Assembly (NCBI GenBank): GCA_024515975.1
Contig: JAMSKV010000008.1
Coordinates: 62,001-126,000, forward strand
Length of the DNA: 64,000 bases
Source: Endosaccharibacter trunci
GTDB lineage: Bacteria > Pseudomonadota > Alphaproteobacteria > Acetobacterales > Acetobacteraceae
Reading direction: 5' to 3'
Positions 62,165 through 64,000 of this stretch are shown here, piece by piece (position 1 is the first letter of the stretch; every line of letters begins with the position of its first letter). The notes under the pieces are model-generated. The model had not been told where the DNA came from, made no database searches, and was given only the letters and a program-made list of their open reading frames with translations. The translations under genes were made by a program, and so were the position numbers.

Positions 62165-62950
62165 ATGTCGGCACCAAACTGGGCGCGGATCGCGGCCATG
62201 ACGACGGTCTGTCTGGCGACGACCTGGACGCCCTTCGTGGTCGAACACGCCGCGGCACGGCCGATCAGCGGCCTCTACGTTGCCGCCGACGGGGGCGCCA
62301 ACTTCGCCGGCTCGACGACTGCTTCCGGCGGTGTGACCCGCGTGGGAACACAAACCGGTCCGCTCGGGCTCGGAGCGGTCGGCTGGGGCTTCGGCAACGG
62401 CCTGCGCGCCGAGATCGAAGGCAGTATCCGGTCCAACGATATCGACGCCATCGACACGCTGCGCCTTAACGGGCTGAGGTTGCCGCTCGGTCATGTCACG
62501 GGACATCTGCAGACCGAGGCGGGCATGGCGAACCTCGCCTATGATCTGCCGCTGCGCGGCTTCATCAAACCCTACGTCATCGCCGGTATCGGCTATGGCG
62601 ATCTCGATTTCCGTCATGCGACCGGCGACGATTTTGGCGTCCGTTTGCCGCTGCCGTCCGGGAACAGATTCACCGGTCCCGTGGTCGTCCATCTGGGTTC
62701 GGCGGGCGCCTTCGCCTATCAGGCCGGGTTCGGGCTGGCAGCTGCCGTTCCCGGCCTGCGCGCCCTCGATGCGACGATCGAATACCGGTATTTCGGTACC
62801 GCACATGCCGACGTGCCGATCACCCGCACCGCAGCGAATACGACGGACTTGATCAACGGCGCGGTCCCGAGCTCCCGCACACATAATCGCTTCACGCTCG
62901 GCGATAACGCGCTGATGGTCGGGTTGCGCTACAGTTTTGGCGCGCTCTAG
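62165..62950 (+). CDS. Outer-membrane beta-barrel protein
   Basis: 261 residues with a signal peptide (about 8-30, cut near EHAAA). GLYVAADGGANFAGS at the mature start and FIKPYVIAGIGYGDLDF and IEYRYFGTAHADVPI are strands of the porin-like eight-stranded barrel family. The C-terminal LMVGLRYSFGAL nearly follows the terminal-aromatic rule. Function is unknown; relatives are adhesins or surface antigens. An AT-rich segment (62123-62150) before the gene may hold its promoter. Confidence 0.8.
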   Translation: MSAPNWARIAAMTTVCLATTWTPFVVEHAAARPISGLYVAADGGANFAGSTTASGGVTRVGTQTGPLGLGAVGWGFGNGLRAEIEGSIRSNDIDAIDTLRLNGLRLPLGHVTGHLQTEAGMANLAYDLPLRGFIKPYVIAGIGYGDLDFRHATGDDFGVRLPLPSGNRFTGPVVVHLGSAGAFAYQAGFGLAAAVPGLRALDATIEYRYFGTAHADVPITRTAANTTDLINGAVPSSRTHNRFTLGDNALMVGLRYSFGAL

Positions 62951-63176
62951 CAGGCGAAGCCATAGCTCCCCTGCGCGAGAGAACGCCGTCAAATACTGCA
63001 TCGAACGATCGGCAAGAGAGCCGGACCGATACTGCTGCGCTGGGCGAGCGTGCGCCCGAAATCGAGTCCGAACGCGGATCCACGCGGAGGAATGATACCG
63101 CCGACCAAGCCGCCGATTCATGCGGGGACAGCACCGGCGTTTGAAGATCGCACCGGCGCCGAGACTCTCGTCCGTT

Positions 63177-64000
63177 TCAGGCCCGTACCCGATTGAGCAC
63201 GAACGCCCCCGCTGCCAGCAGCAGCAGCGACGCCCCCAGTTCCGGCAACAACACGCCCAGTACCAGCATCGCCAGCACGGTGCCGATCCCGACGCGCGGC
63301 TCCGGCACGCGCTCCGGCACCCCCAGCGTGCCGGGCGGGCGGCGTCGCAGCCACAACACGGTCGCGGCCAGACTCATCACCAGCAGCAAGGCCGCCACCA
63401 GCAGGTTGAGAAGCTGGTTGGCCCAGCCGAACAGATGGCCTTCATGCGCGGCGACGCCGTAGCCGACAGCGCGATCCACAAACGGCTTGGCGCCGAACCG
63501 CTTGATCGAAGACACCGCGCCGTCCGGCCGCACCAGCGCCTCGATCCGCCGCGGCCGGTCCTGCGTGTCGGAGCGCACATGCCAAAGCTGTGCGCCCGGC
63601 GCGGGCGGCACGATCATCACCGGCAAGGGGAAATCGAGACGATGCGCCGTCGCCACCACCGCATCGAGTCCGGCCAGGGCCTCGGCGGCGGCCGGGGGCG
63701 GCGCGTCCATCTCCATGCCGGGCATGGCGGCCGCCATCCTGGGCGGTTCGATGACGGGATGTCCCGCGATCGCCGTGCGCGCGGGCTGGGCGCCGATTTC
63801 CCAGTCCTGCAGACTCTGCGCTTGCGACAAACGATGTTGCAACTGCGCCAGGGCCTGTCCCCAGACAAAGGACCACGGCAGTCCGGAGACGAGAAACAAG
63901 GCCAGCAGGGCCGACACCCAGAACCCGGTCACGGCGTGCAGATCGCGCCAGCGCGCGACGGTTTTCAGCCTGGGCACCACCACGCCGCCGCCGCGCAGCG
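63177..64000 (-). CDS. PepSY-associated membrane protein (partial)
   Basis: The frame is open to the right edge, so the N-terminal part is missing; about 274 residues are visible. RWRDLHAVTGFWVSALLALF is the conserved membrane helix of PepSY-TM proteins, followed by a periplasmic domain and, after a second His-containing helix (GVAAHEGHLFGWANQLLNLL), further membrane segments. Members are associated with iron or sulfite/haem redox chemistry, often next to TonB siderophore receptors, but the partner here is outside the window. MPGMEMD is a Met-rich element that could bind copper. Confidence 0.8.
   Translation of the reverse strand, partial: LRGGGVVVPRLKTVARWRDLHAVTGFWVSALLALFLVSGLPWSFVWGQALAQLQHRLSQAQSLQDWEIGAQPARTAIAGHPVIEPPRMAAAMPGMEMDAPPPAAAEALAGLDAVVATAHRLDFPLPVMIVPPAPGAQLWHVRSDTQDRPRRIEALVRPDGAVSSIKRFGAKPFVDRAVGYGVAAHEGHLFGWANQLLNLLVAALLLVMSLAATVLWLRRRPPGTLGVPERVPEPRVGIGTVLAMLVLGVLLPELGASLLLLAAGAFVLNRVRA

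Overview
The window is GC-rich DNA, densely coded on both strands, with an alphaproteobacterial gene set. It carries cyo and cyd quinol oxidases, a hisZ-purA pair, a UPF0262 protein, a complex I NDUFS4-like subunit, an Fnr with the C-x2-C-x7-C cysteine pattern and an IS5-family element. I infer an acetic-acid-bacterium-like member of the Acetobacteraceae. The family assignment is inference from gene content; no rRNA or other marker is present to fix it.

Layout. 1-2.1 kb: the N-terminal part of an Fnr regulator, divergent from ompW across an FNR-type palindrome, then a 2OG-Fe(II) oxygenase flanked by two copies of a short hairpin repeat. 2.4-11.9 kb: two tandem aspartate-type aminotransferases, a GH13 glycosidase, a TetR regulator divergent from an amidase over two operator palindromes, gluQ, an HNH endonuclease, UPF0262-marC and tRNA-Glu. 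11.9-16.8 kb: a less compact, partly AT-richer accessory stretch beside tRNA-Glu. It holds small orphan genes, an IS5-family element with an internal stop, and a frameshifted polysaccharide-type gene. 16.8-22.2 kb: an ECF sigma/anti-sigma pair divergent from a Tat-exported ferritin-like protein, a cold-shock protein, small stress-type genes and ghrA. 22.4-34.4 kb: a respiratory block with hemN, cydABX, divergent cydDC, then cyoABCD. 34.8-42.9 kb: rluD, rpoH, a membrane-anchored pseudokinase with a coupled membrane partner, purA and hisZ. 43-48.6 kb: a complete type I restriction-modification operon in the order hsdR-hsdS-hsdM. 48.7-54.7 kb: serC, cysH, a lone ABC solute-binding protein, a csaA-gpt-murQ overlap operon, an NDUFS4-like gene, and four tRNAs (Leu, Asn, Pro, Arg). 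54.7-57 kb: a decayed stretch with a Rieske-oxygenase remnant and a truncated AbiEi-like winged-helix ORF. 57-64 kb: rnhA-thrB-ispH, a lipoprotein, gcvH, an MFS transporter, an outer-membrane beta-barrel protein and a PepSY-type membrane protein cut by the window edge.

How it fits together. The clearest theme is oxygen response. FNR-like palindromes lie upstream of fnr/ompW (412-425), between cydA and cydD (26840-26853, a perfect consensus) and upstream of hemN (23839-23852). An oxygen-sensing Fnr encoded here could therefore switch respiration from the low-affinity bo3 oxidase (cyo) to the high-affinity bd oxidase (cyd), together with anaerobic haem synthesis. A 52-residue cydX, easily missed for its size, completes the bd oxidase. 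The most novel-looking locus is the two-gene pseudokinase/membrane-protein operon at 37885-40355.
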